This document shows positions 22,512 through 33,922 of a DNA stretch of 64,000 nucleotides, piece by piece. The stretch comes from Eutypella sp. D-1 (taxonomy: Eukaryota; Ascomycota; Sordariomycetes; Xylariales; Diatrypaceae): the NCBI GenBank assembly GCA_023313575.1, contig JAJTTP010000002.1:1178001-1242000 (forward strand), read 5' to 3'. A program made the translations under genes and the position numbers. The notes under the pieces were generated by a model. It made no database searches, was not told the origin of the DNA, and saw only the letters and a list, made by a program, of their open reading frames with translations. The stretch's first letter is position 1. Each line of letters starts with the position of its first letter.

Positions 22512-24542
22512 TTAGCACACGACAGTCGGCATCGAGACTATCGAAGTCGGAAGCGATACCATTGGCAGCGCCTGGGATCCTGCAAAATTCTGGCCGATTA
22601 GGGGGCTCATTTCGTGCTGTTCGAGGGCTTTGAGGTGCTCGACCCCGAGCCTCCACCTGCCGCCAAGTCTCACGAAGAGCTTCTTCATAGTTGCCAGACC
22701 GGCCTCGGCGTTAGGGTCACCGACACCTGTGCCAGCACCTTCCCTCCATGACGCCAAGAGCGCCGTCGAGGCAGAGTATACGACTTCCATGATAAGCGGG
22801 GATGTTTTGACCATCTCCTCGTCAAGCCTGATGAACGAGAACAAGTCCCTTGCTAGGTTTCGTACGTGGTCTGACGTCTTCCTCCGGTCTTCCAGAGACG
22901 TAATTTGAAGCGATAGGTCCTCCTCGTCCCATAAGCTGCTCTCTATTGTCGTCGATACTTTCATTGAGCCACAAGAGCTCTCCGGAATGTATATGTTGAG
23001 CATTTTCATTACCACGCTTTGGGTAAGGCATTGCGCAGGTAGGAGACTGAAGTATGTAGCGGGATTCGTTGTCATCTCCGTATTTATCGACGCACTCAAT
23101 ATCCGAGCAGATTCGGTCAAGTTCAAAACCTCTCTGCGATCGAAGTGCTGCCCGCTCATCCTGCAAGTATTCACTCGTCGCGAGCAGCACAGCGCCCGGG
23201 ATGTGAGTAGTGCGCTCTGGCAGAGCCGTCCGAAGCTCGACTGAGGATTCGTCAATGGTGAGGAGACTGTGCCTTGGATCGCTCCACTGATGTCGCCAAG
23301 CTCCCACGCGCTGTCCTCGACTGGCAGAGTTTCGCTCGGTGGAGGCTCGTTATATAGGGCTCGCTTCCCGGAACTAATCGACACCAATTTGTCCAGAATG
23401 TAGACCGCCCACCATGTTCTTCGGCGCTCTTCGATCTCCGTCCACGTTGCCTATTGATGTCGTGCGTTAGTTGTTTCTCCTTCGACATGCCAAGGACCGA
23501 GGCAGGGGAGATACGTACGCATTGTCCCAATACATCGTTGCTCTCTTCATACGAGGGCAGCCCAATGAAATCCGCGTATCTGACACACTGGCCCACCGTC
23601 ATCCACGCCGCAGGGTAGATTCCTTGCCCATATTCGTACAAGGCCACTAAGACTAATGCTTGCAAGTATAATAATGAGGCAGTACCACTGCTCTCTAGCA
23701 ATGATAAAAACCGTTTCGACGCTGTATATAGATAGTTTTCGACGGCTTCGAACCCGACCCGTGGTTGTGACGTGATCAACTTCATCGCAAGGTATAATAG
23801 GGGCAAATCGGCGCCGCCATCCCAAGGTTCGTTATCGAAGCTCATGCGCGTTTTCGTAACCATCGGTAGCCATGGGTGTATGTCGCTAAAGTAATCCGCG
23901 ATGGCTTGCTGAAGTGAGTCTCTATCACCAATACACTGATAAATATCCTAACGCGACGTCAGTGCACGTTGATGATTGAAAGGAGTCGGCCAACTGACGG
24001 AAGGTATATTGAATAATGGCCTCGGAATATACCCGCCACCGCGTCTGTACAATGCCTGATCGAGGAAGACTGTTGAAGGAAAGCTATTGCTGTTGCCTTC
24101 CCACAAGGCTTCCCTCGGTATTGATCGTGGTGTGTGACTCGAATGCGACAACGACTCGCTACGGTTATCTAGTACATCAAGGTTCCCGTCGATCCCTCCC
24201 GACCCATTCAGCCTGCTCTCTAGTTCGAAAAGCTTCAGCTGGAGGGTCATGATATCTTCGGCCGTGGGGGCAGGCGGGATATCCGAGTAGTCGCATGTCC
24301 GCGACATGCGCGTGCAGAGGCTGCAGGACGGCAAGGACTTGTCGCACTTCCGTTTCTGTCTCGAAAAATTAGGTATTGCACAATTTTCGCCGGCTCGTCA
24401 CATTCGGCGAGGCTGCTGCCTTGTGTCGTTCACCCACCTGTCTCTTGCACGAGTGGCACGCCTGATTTGCTTTAGCGGCCGCTTTGCCTCCCGCTCCCGC
24501 ATCGAGTGGGTACAGGTTCTTTGACGCCCGAGGTTGCCGCAT
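22512..24542 (-). CDS. Zn2Cys6 binuclear cluster transcription factor
   Basis: Four exons (24542-24438, 24355-23999, 23947-23519, 23450-22512), with introns of 82, 51 and 68 nt, all phase 0, give 609 aa. The first intron splits the zinc cluster: C29-x2-C32-x6-C39-x6-C46-x2-C49-x6-C56, seen only after splicing CHSCKRQ to KRKCDKSLPSC. A short leucine-rich linker (IMTLQLKLFELESRLNG) may form the dimerisation coil. The middle homology region follows (for example YADFIGLPSYEE and ATWTEIEERRRTWWAVYILDKLVSISSGKRALY), typical of Fungal_trans regulators. It is nuclear and binds CGG-type half sites. The GMC oxidoreductase gene is the next gene on the same strand, 1.4 kb away. A regulator-target link is possible but unproven. 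Confidence 0.93.
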
Positions 24543-27500
24543 AGTGACTGCCGAAGGATTTCGATGGGGCCGTTGTAACTTTACAGAAAATGACCAAGAG
24601 TGAATGAATGTGACCGTGACACAGATCTGTCCTTGATGAGCGAGCCAGCCGTGTGGTATCGATATATAATAGTGGTTAAGAAAAAAGGTTGCCTAAACGC
24701 CTCGCTCGCATTTGTATCAATATAGTAACAGAAGGCTTAGGGTGATTATTAGATCTGACTTCGAATCTGAGGGGTAAGGCAAGCTGAAGGAGGCAGTGTA
24801 GTACTATACCTCGATTATTTGGGCAGGATATCTAAGACTGCCTTGCTTCTCCACACGACGCTCTAGAGACAATACGGCAAGAGAATGCGTGCTTCGAGAA
24901 CGTCAAAACAAACTCTGACCGCGATTGACTATGAGACAAGTTTCCATGCATGGGACACGATCTGCCATGCAAAACGTGGTATCGACCCAGTCCGAGCAAA
25001 ACTGGCTGACCATTGGGGCCCCAGCGCAGTGACGCATATAACGTTCTTACGGTGCATGATTTATTATCTATTCATCTACACGCATGTCGTAACATCCTGC
25101 CAGGTCTGCCATGACCAATGGTATAAGTCCTCCAACCCCTTGGTGTATAGGCCGGCGCAGGCTTGGCGTAAGCCCTTAGCAAGATTAACAGCCCACCTTT
25201 TCAAGGCTGGACTTCATCGTCTAACGGTTCAGCTCGGCAACCTACTCTCATTCAAGACATACGACTGCCGGCGATCGTCACTTCAACCTACCTTTCAACC
25301 ATATGCGGGTTGACCTCGGACTCATACTCCCACCCTTGTATGTTAGGAGTTGAGAGTTTATATGGGGCTATTTTTTCACGTCGGGTGCTTGTCGAGGCGG
25401 ATAAGCACTCTTAAGCCCCTCTAAATCCGCATATAAGCCCCCGTGGAAAACATCGCCTGCTGCCCTTTAATCCCCGGTAATGCCGCAAGCAATGTAGAGT
25501 AACTAATTATTGAAGAGTCCGTTCTTTGTAAACAGATTTTGACATACCGCTTGTCCACCAACCAGGTACACAGGCTCCAATATAAAAGAACCATGTCAGG
25601 ATAGTGTGAGAACCCCCACTCAGCATCTACATCTATCCATGCAAGCCCGCGGCGCAGCATAGACGGGCTTGGCATTGTCGCCAAGTTGCGGTTCGTTGCG
25701 GATATTCTCTACTAGCAATGCCTAACAGAGTAAAGCCATCCTTCACATTGGGGGCACTTTTGAAGAGGGGCGGTGTCGATCATCTATACAAGCAGAGCTA
25801 GATACCACGTCGTTGGTAAATTCGGTCCCGACGCGTGCGGTCCCGACGTGGAGTAAAACGCATCCACTGATTTATAGTCGTCTAGTCACCCCAGTTGGCC
25901 ATTAACATCATGCAATCTGTTACTCGGCGGCTTGCGAGATGTGGGGAAGACCACTTCTCCAAACCTGCTCCAACACTCGTCTGCTCGTGTCAATTACAGA
26001 TGAGGCCTACGATAAGCACTTAAAACACATCCAGAGTCCGTGAGGTTCCGACTCCTTGAGCCTGGGCTCTCCCGTGGTTTATCCTTCGAATGTTCGAGAA
26101 TGTTGCATGTTGACACCTGGTGTAAAAGGTTGAGACCTCTGTCACAGTCCGGCTTCCTCAATGAGTGATCACTAAACCGCGGATAACGTTCGTTTCAGAC
26201 ACGCCTCATAATAAATAGAAGGAAGCTGATGATACTCTGCCGACTAGATGCTATATATAGACAGCTAAACAATAAAATGGTGCTGCCTAAAATTACTAAT
26301 AGTCGCAGCAAGATCAAGACTGGAGATAGTACGCACTGGGCGCTTGCTGGCGCTTTTTTTTTTTTTTTTTTAAAAGGGGGGAATAAATGTCCCCGGAAAC
26401 AATACACTTAAGGAGTACTACAATGTTGTGCCTGGCAGCTTACTATGTAGCCAATATAACGAGCCTCCATCCAAGAAAGGCTCATACCAATTACAGAATA
26501 TCATCTGCTACTATGTACATAGCACGATATAGCCATTGCTAGTGTACGTAATTTTCACGGAGATTTCCGCCCTACCGCACTCTTAGCTCGTTTGCCCAAT
26601 ATACACTACCTATCTCACGCCTCTACATTCTCATTATTATACTCCCGTCTTCCTATCTGACCGGAGAGCATAACATTTTCAACCCCAGCCGCTCAGCGTG
26701 CTATCGACCAGGTCTGGCTTAGCTATATCAAGTGTTCCAAGGAAATGAGGGTCGTAATCGTTAATCACACCGCATAAACAGGTAATGCTGCAGTCAGTGT
26801 GGACGATATCCACGTTACACCTGATATCCTCAACTGCAAGCCAAACACCCCCACTCGGCGGCAGCAAACATGTGAGATCGGATATCTTTACCGACCTCTC
26901 ATACTAGCTATACGGTTTCAAGAACTAATATAGTGTGTAATTATAAGCTTAGTCATATGTATAATTTTTAATTGGGGTTTGTAGTCCAGCTGATGACAAT
27001 GACCAGGCAGAATGGGCTTGGCTTAGCTACTTCAGTGATGAGGCTTACGGCTGTAGAAAGCCTTCGTTGTAAATTTTCATGTGAACTCTCACAGCAGCAT
27101 GAAAGACGTGGTCCCGGTAAACACCTGAGACTGTTTTTGCGGATTCATCTGCTCAAAGGACTGGCTTGACAGTTGAGACTATTTGGTTGGTCTAATTAGT
27201 ACATTTGATGCTGTGGCAGTTACTACTTCGCCCTTGGTTGAAACCATTCGAAGTCAAATGATCACGGATCTACGTCTTCCTATCAACTAGATATACAGGG
27301 GCCATAGCCCCTTTTACACATACATGACCTGCTTGCGCATACATGGGCTCTTGCAACATCTAGGGTTGCTAAGCCATGCACCACCCCCAGAATGTTGCTG
27401 ACGATCGCCACTTGACGGAACCAGGCTTATAGGTTTCCAGCCTGTAATGCTGGTTATTTAATAGAGAACTGGCATAATGATCGCCTCGAAACTACTCTCT

Positions 27501-28565
27501 GGCGACACCAATATCTTGAACGCCATGGAGTGACAATGGAAGATACGAGTAAGCAGGATCGTCCCTATCCACTCAGCTACCACTCAAGCATCACTGACCA
27601 ACCTCCATCAAGGTTTCAAAACAAGAAATTCACTTGATATAGAGGCTGTGTAGAATTTGGAAGTGTCACCTTCTGGAATAGAAGGGCAATCAATATAGCC
27701 ATAATTTCCAGAAACTTCCTAATATCGATCCTTACGAGTGGCATAAAGGACGAGCGCAAGGGCGAAGCTAAAGGACTTGTTCTTTTTTCTTCAATGATAG
27801 ATATGTTGTCACTTCTACAATACGGTAATATGTACACATCTTCCACCGGGGCTGTTTCTTGAGCTGCCATGCATAAAGGGGTTGACGATCTGAGAGGGCA
27901 TTGTGATAGCTCAGGGATCAAGCCTTAGCACTGCCGCATATGCAACCTCAAACACCGTCCGACCATTTATCCTCCATCCTTTTATGGTTATTTTTGCTAA
28001 TTTACAGCTCTTTGTCACCATGCCCATCATCATTCCCTTTACCTAAGTCTTTACGGTTGAAGGGAATTCGGGCTTTTGAGAAGCCCGATGCATCTGCCAA
28101 CTGGTCTAAGTGTCCAGGTACTACTTGGTTAGCGACGTGTAGGGATCCCGCCCCTTTCAGTATCCTCCGCCTTGAGGCTTGGAAGATGAATCGTCCTGGA
28201 ACAGCAATCACGTATAGATGGCCATCACCAAGGTTGACCGAGCTGAGAAAATAACTACATACGAAACTTACCAAAGTAACGGAACCTAGTGTATACGTGT
28301 CCTTCATTTCACCGGCGATGACAAATCGAGGTGTTAAAGTGCAAATGGTACCATTGCATCGATGTTAACGAGCGGATGTGTATCTACCTACTACATCTAA
28401 GGATAGTCCTTCATTCATCCCTGTCCCTTCCAACATCATTACCAAAAAAACAAAAATCTCCCCTATCAACGACGGAAAGTTCCAACCCAATCCTGCGCAG
28501 CAACTACTGATATTGACGAAGTCGACATTCGGGATACCACAGCTGTCTGATATTCATCGAGCGAT
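24543..28565. other. Four-kilobase gene-free stretch
   Basis: No frame here aligns with a known family or shows a believable exon series. The longest plus-strand frame (24885-25313) has no recognisable motif. An 18-nt T run sits at 26354-26371. This is the longest gene-free interval in the window and may contain decayed sequence that I could not identify. Confidence 0.5.
26354..26371. repeat. Poly-T tract (18 nt)
   Basis: Homopolymer of 18 T read directly. On the minus strand it is an A run, which could be the tail of an old retroposed copy, but no such copy is recognisable next to it. Confidence 0.8.
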
Positions 28566-28912
28566 CTACTTCTTGTTGCCCGAGTTGCCGCCCTGGTTGC
28601 CACTCTGGTTACCGCCAGCCTGCTGGTTCGCATTCCTGTCACCGGCCGACTGCGCGCGAGAGGCGAAGCCGCCAGAGCTCATGTCGCCGCCTGATTTGGC
28701 CTACGCGATCAAAATCAGTATACCAATCGCCTGTCACGATTATCTTATACACAGATCAAAGAGAGATAGTGGGCAAAGGAAGCCGGAGGGGGCCGAAGAT
28801 TGGACAACAGGTCCAGGGGCTAGGGGCTTAATGAACGGTGAATCCATTGACATACCTGGCCCGATTGGATGCGAGAGGCATCGCTTTGGGTCATTTTTCC
28901 GTCACCAGGCAT
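28566..28912 (-). CDS. Small SMP-domain (seed maturation protein-like) protein
   Basis: Two exons (28912-28856, 28700-28566), with a 155-nt intron (GTATGT donor, CGTAG acceptor, phase 0), give only 63 aa, short enough to be missed. The N-terminal KMTQSDASRIQS joined to the second exon's AKSGGDMSSGGFASRAQSAGDRN fits the SMP repeat pattern (DA.RIQS.QAK.GGD...GFA.RAQSA). That motif is known from plant seed maturation (LEA-like) proteins and from short fungal proteins. The tail is Gly/Asn/Gln-rich and disordered (GGNQSGNQGGNSGNKK). It is probably a small, heat-stable, stress- or spore-associated cytosolic protein (inference). TATAAAA on the minus strand at 29057-29063 gives a convincing TATA box about 145 bp upstream of the start. 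Confidence 0.82.
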
Positions 28913-30392
28913 ATTTGGAATATTTTTGGGGGTTGTTCGGAATGTTGAAAGTGCGAGTCTTTGGGTGGTCTGGTTATGATGGAAGCTATGAGGATTCAGT
29001 GTGTGGCTAAGATGGGAAAGAAGAACTGGGTCAAAACTAAGGAGGAGAGCTGTGCCTTTTATAAGCATTCAGACCAAAGGTTTGTCGCAGATCACAAATT
29101 TCGGCATCGATTTGCTATCTACGACATATCATTCCTAGGACCTCACGTCCACAAACTCAAGGTACCCCCTTTTCCGATGCGGGGATCCATGAAGTATCAT
29201 GGCGGTCGAGAGTGTCTATCAAGGTAGCATCATGGTGATGCAATAGCCGCCTGCTTGCTACTAACATAGCTATATGATGGAAATTGAACGTGGGTGTCTT
29301 GACGCGCCCCTTAAAGCAGACGCATTGCCATAGGATGCCTTTCGTATCAGCAGGAGGCCCACCATATACAAGCACGCTCCCGATAACCGTAGAAGCAATG
29401 CTACATCTCCCGCATCGTTTTGTAGATTTATTTATGGGCAATTCATGGCTCATAATCAGTAGAGCTCACGTAACCCCATGATTAGCAGCCGATGGTTATA
29501 ATTTTATACAGCTGCGGTTTGATCTGGCAATCTTCTAACTAGCGAGCTAAAAGTCTCCTGACCGCTTGCTAGAACTGAAGCCATTCGAGCTTCCTGGCGT
29601 TAGGACTCAGACGGAACGTAATGATTTTCATCCCGAGCAGTGCCCGATACCACATGTCATTCTTCCCCGCTTCCGGCCGGCATTCCGCATAGATGTACGG
29701 CACACATCAGATTCTGCAGTTTGCCGCAACGTCACTCTCTCCGCCAACAGTCCGTGTTTTCTTTATCACGCAAACGTACATGATTTGTTGTAAGTGGCCA
29801 GCAAGTAAGGTGGTCACCCGAGAGCATAGGCATAACTTCCCGGCGGTCAGCACCTATAATGCACCTCGATGTGTCTCCTAGGTGGTTACTACGCCGGAGG
29901 ATGTCTTGTGAATGACATCAGATTGTCCAGGTCCGGAGTTCTGACCCGGCCCACCCGGCCTCCACGATTGGAAGAAGGCTCCATCCTAGAGTACTTGCTC
30001 CATGACGAGATACCTGAAGAGCACACGCCCGATGCAGAAGATGGGAGTCGCCTCATGTGAGGGGACAGACTGCTACGCAGCAAGTCGGGTGCATCCATTG
30101 TTGCCCAAGCCCAGGGATCGTGCAGTGATGATACGCTGGGTGATAAAGTATGTCTAACGGATCTGAGAATGCGCAATCCGCTATAGGCGCGACATTGCAT
30201 ATTGCCCTTTGCTCGTTATTGCAGATATACTAACCACCATTTCCAAGCAGGTCTACCGGGATAGCGAGGGGTTGGGGCCCGGCTTCCGTGAAATTTGCAG
30301 TAGACTGAAGGACAGCTTAACTGCAAGCTATACATCGTGAGAGGCCATTTCCCCGAAAGGCACGCAGTCAATCATCCAACCGCCTATACCGA
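28913..30392. other. Intergenic stretch
   Basis: The first 200 bp is the SMP gene promoter. A plus-strand frame at 29869-30060 ends in an acidic tail after an intron-like AG, but it has no family match and is left unannotated. Nothing else is supported. Confidence 0.5.
29057..29063 (-). promoter_or_regulatory. TATA box of the SMP-domain gene
   Basis: TATAAAA in minus orientation lies about 145 bp upstream of the start codon at 28912. It implies a 5' UTR of roughly 100 nt. Confidence 0.55.
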
Positions 30393-31214
30393 CTATTTTA
30401 AAAGAGCAATGGCGATGCGTACGATTTTGACGGACAGCTCGGGGTGGTCGTCGAGGAACTGCTGGACCTCGATGAACATTGATTGAACGTCGCGTTTTGG
30501 GTCGGTGTTGATGGAGTATCGAGGGGCTAAGAGGGAAGCGACGAAGTGAGCGAGTAGTCCGCACAAGGGATCACCGGTGATAGTGCATGAGAACGCATCG
30601 GCGATGATTGGGAGCATGTCGATGCCTTTGGCCAGTGGCCAGTTGAGCAAAGTCTGCCAACACTTGTACAAGGCCATCTCTTGTAGTCCTGTTACGCCAT
30701 ATCGGTCGCCAAGCACATACATATCTGTGTGGAGCTCCAAATGCTCTTGGAAGGATGTAGACACATAGCTTAATGGCTCGGGGTGGTTCACATGGGAGGC
30801 CAGGGGCCATGGCTGAAGCGGTGAGAGCCGTTTATGGGGTGTGTAGATATCCATATTAGCGAACTTATACAGCATTTGGTACAAGAAAGGTATTTCTGTC
30901 ACGTCCATCGCGGCCTGTTTATGTCCTAAACATAAAGTAAGACTACTATCATCGATATTGCCCAGGGACTTGGTATATTTACCTCGCATCATGCCTTTCA
31001 TTGATGTTACTGACAAAATTTCATCACGCTCGTCATCCTTCTCTTTTGGCTTGCCCTCGGGATCCGGGTCGGGGCCCTCGTAGTCACGACAGTAGGTGAA
31101 CTGACAAAAATGACGGAATATCTCAGGGGAAATGTCGTCCCAAACGACGCGGCGTTCGGTCGCATCCAGTATAAAACCGCACATAAGGCGCTCAAAGTAC
31201 GGACCCAGTCGCAT
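30393..31214 (-). CDS. BTB/POZ-domain protein, start uncertain
   Basis: Read without splicing, the frame gives 273 aa. A 57-nt stretch (30926-30982, GTAAAT...TTTAG) is an in-frame intron candidate, and its removal gives 254 aa. The N-terminal part (LGPYFERLM..GFILDATERRVVWDDISPEIFRHFCQFTYCRDY) matches the middle of a fungal BTB domain (SPYF...I.LPDD.P..F..FL.WLY). The normal first strands of the domain are missing after the Met at 31214. The frame continues upstream as a BTB-like FTVYSSAF to an AG at 31257-31258, so an unseen 5' exon is likely, or the gene is truncated. The C-terminal half (DMYVLGDRYGVTGLQEMALYK) is the usual post-BTB helix region. Such fungal proteins often serve as substrate adaptors or are of unknown role. 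Confidence 0.75.
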   Translation of the reverse strand: MRLGPYFERLMCGFILDATERRVVWDDISPEIFRHFCQFTYCRDYEGPDPDPEGKPKEKDDERDEILSVTSMKGMMRGKYTKSLGNIDDSSLTLCLGHKQAAMDVTEIPFLYQMLYKFANMDIYTPHKRLSPLQPWPLASHVNHPEPLSYVSTSFQEHLELHTDMYVLGDRYGVTGLQEMALYKCWQTLLNWPLAKGIDMLPIIADAFSCTITGDPLCGLLAHFVASLLAPRYSINTDPKRDVQSMFIEVQQFLDDHPELSVKIVRIAIALLK

Positions 31215-32233
31215 AAAGGCCGAGGAGTATACCGTAAATGCTATTGTATACTTTGACTAGGTATCTGAATTATGAATCAATGAATTAAGATACGTAGCTC
31301 GATTTAACGAGAGATAAGAATTCTGCGTGTTTTTGTGTACGTGATGTTCTACTTCTAGGTAGATCGGGGACATGTGACGGTATCGTGAGCAGAAACTGCA
31401 CCGTCCTTGCTGATTCTCCGCACACCTACCTGCCTACCTCTCTTGCACAACTTGGTGAAGGCGATGTTGACCACTCGAAGATCTTGACAAGCTGCTTCAA
31501 GATTAGGAGGGCGGGCTTCACTTCGAGCACTATCCTGAGGCCACCCCCCTATCATTGAGCCTCCAACTCCCCTTCGGTTGCACGGGACACTCAAGCATTC
31601 CGGAAGTTACCATGTATCAACTGAGGCAATGCCAGTAACATATTATTATATCGCCTCTATAAGGTGATTTTTGGACGTCTACGCTTAGTAAGTGCACCGC
31701 CCGCTTTGAATTCTTGCTGCCTGGCGCAGGATCTACTCGTAGCATGCGGAGAGAAGATCCACATATATTTACAATAAACGGGGTTTCGAAGAGATAAGGT
31801 ATAGTGAGGTTGGCATTCTCCATAGCAGGCAACAGAATTGTTCCGAATATGGGAACGTAGCGTCCATTACATTTGTTATCTCGTTAGCTAGATGTGATAA
31901 TCAAAGTCTTGACGTCCGTGGCTTCTCCGAACAGCTGGGTAGCCAAGGCGTGGGTGCATAAGAAGTTAAATTTGAACAGCTGATAACGTCGTGGGGTTTA
32001 GTGATAGATATCTGGAGCCCTAGCTGCCCTAGGTACTCAGCTCATCCTTAGCGTGTTGACCTTTCAGCCTCCAAGACCTACATACATAGGAGTGGGTGGG
32101 TGTTGATATGACGATCACTTGCAGCTCCTCTGCTCCTACGGCTGCTGCCGTTAGGCAGTAACTTTTGGTACTTGGGCAATCACCTATCAGACTGGTTGGC
32201 CAAGTTATGGCCTGCCTTAGCAGCTTAGGTACC

Positions 32234-32255
32234 TACCTAGCTAGGTACCTAGGTA
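32234..32255. repeat. Overlapping palindromes built on TACCTAGGTA
   Basis: TACCTAGCTAGGTA (32234-32247) overlaps TACCTAGGTA (32246-32255); both are perfect palindromes read directly. They belong to a motif repeated through the intergenic DNA of this window. Confidence 0.85.
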
Positions 32256-32361
32256 GCTATTGGGGGTTTTTCGGGACCTATGGAGTTAGCCCCATAGATC
32301 TGTACATGCCAAGGCCGCCACTATCAAAGTACCTAGTTGCCTACGAGGCAAGTTGTGGACA

Positions 32362-32424
32362 CAAGAAATGGAACAGCCCGATAGGGTGGAGGAGGTAGTG
32401 GTGTTAGGACTGTTCCATTTCTTG
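32362..32424. repeat. 15-bp perfect inverted repeat (hairpin)
   Basis: CAAGAAATGGAACAG (32362-32376) and CTGTTCCATTTCTTG (32410-32424) are exact complements with a 33-nt loop. The pairing extends imperfectly outward through GCAAGT/ACTTGC to about 30 bp per arm. It is a candidate foldback element or structured RNA, with no known family. Confidence 0.65.
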
Positions 32425-33922
32425 CGTCATGACTTGCGAGGTAAGTACCTACTGCAGGTAGGTACTGTAGTTTAAGCCTCATCTTCACTTAGCCCCCATC
32501 ATATCGAATTCCCACTTACCCCTGAGGTCTTTGTGAATGCGACACAGACACAGATAGAAGATGTTAGGTTCCAGAGCGTCGGTGAGGCTGGTCGCCTATC
32601 TGACTATTTTTATCTCCAAACACGGAAACCAACTGCATAGTCGGGTGTAACGCTACATACCTAGGTAAATGGGCGTTGGCTACATACCTTGAATTTACTA
32701 ACCCTAGCAGGACCATCAACGGGTTCGATTTGATTATAAGTACCGTCGTGGAAAGTTGTACACAGAGCCATACCGTACTTAGGTGGTCTGGAGCTGTTCT
32801 TAGTATGTTTTGGCAAGGGGATCATTAAAGTTCAAGACCGTTTCTTTAGTGTAACAGAGGGTCTCATGCAGGGGCGGTCCTTTTTTTTTTTTAAGTTAAC
32901 TACGCCGTAGAAACCAGGGATTGGTAAAACCTCGTGATTGTCTTTGCCGCATAACTACATTCCTAAGACTGTCTTCGATGTTTCTTTCCTGCGTCGTAAG
33001 GTAAGTAGTTAGGTAAGTGATCAACTACTTGTTACATGCGCATCACTTACAATCCAATGGACCGTGCCTGGCTGGCGCTTTCTAACTCGCTACCGTTGAT
33101 TTGCCCGGTGAGGAGCTACTTCTTCTACTCAGCTAAATTAGTTACAAGCACAACTCCGTCGCTTCCGGCGGAGGAAAATTTCTAGTGCACGGCTTTTTCC
33201 TTACGTACCCAGGTATTAAGTCCCATGGATGTTATTGTGCCTTATATGGGGAGGTGTATTGCTACGTAAATATACCTACTAGGTAGGTAGGTAGGCAGAT
33301 GCATAACCGTCTTGGTACATAGAGAAGTATATATATGACTGAATAGACACACCTATGGATCAGGTCTCCTTGAATAATTATATTTGAACAGGGCTAAGTT
33401 CAAGGTACTTAGATAGTTCAAGATACCTACCTCTATATCGAGGCACAGGAGGTGAACACCTACGTCAGGGGGTTTGCTGAAATACCTAAATAAGGGTTGT
33501 CACATCTTTAACCTTAAACCTTAAATCACATGCTTGCTACCCGCAAACCATACTTTGTTCTCATACCTGTCTTATGAACTAAATTCCCCTTTTCCTGTTT
33601 TCACACTCCTATAGATCATCACCATTGATATCCACGCGTTGACCACGATCCACGATATTCTTCTCCGTGGTCTCATCGCCCTTCCCGAACGTCCCGAAGT
33701 GTCACCAGCCACGAGTACCATATGCTGCCCTAAACGTTACACCACCGCTATTATTTTTGTCATTTTCTCCCTGTCCTTTTATTTGCTTCCTGTCCTTGCT
33801 GCCTATCCTTGCTGCTTGTCCTTCGTGGGGAAGAACGGTTTGTCTCACATGGACATCCTAATTATATAAAACGATATAAGGTTAGGTAGGAGGGAAACAG
33901 GACATAAACCTCGAAAAACACG

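Larger units (their letters stand above)
31215..33922. other. Intergenic stretch with palindromes and inverted repeats
   Basis: No coding sequence is supported. The region is rich in TACC/GGTA motifs, including TACCTAGGTA at 32246-32255 and 32658-32667, and it has a 15-bp inverted repeat around 32362-32424. The last part is the promoter of the GT32 gene. Confidence 0.6.

Noticed and set aside
24885..25313. 142-codon plus-strand frame in the 4 kb gap
   Set aside because: No family resemblance, no supporting splice structure, unusual composition.
28002..28307. Minus-strand frame ending in GDKEL, resembling an ER-retention tail
   Set aside because: No signal peptide or known domain. The tail resemblance is probably chance.
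29869..30060. Possible C-terminal exon with acidic tail on the plus strand
   Set aside because: No upstream exon with matching phase could be found and there is no family match.
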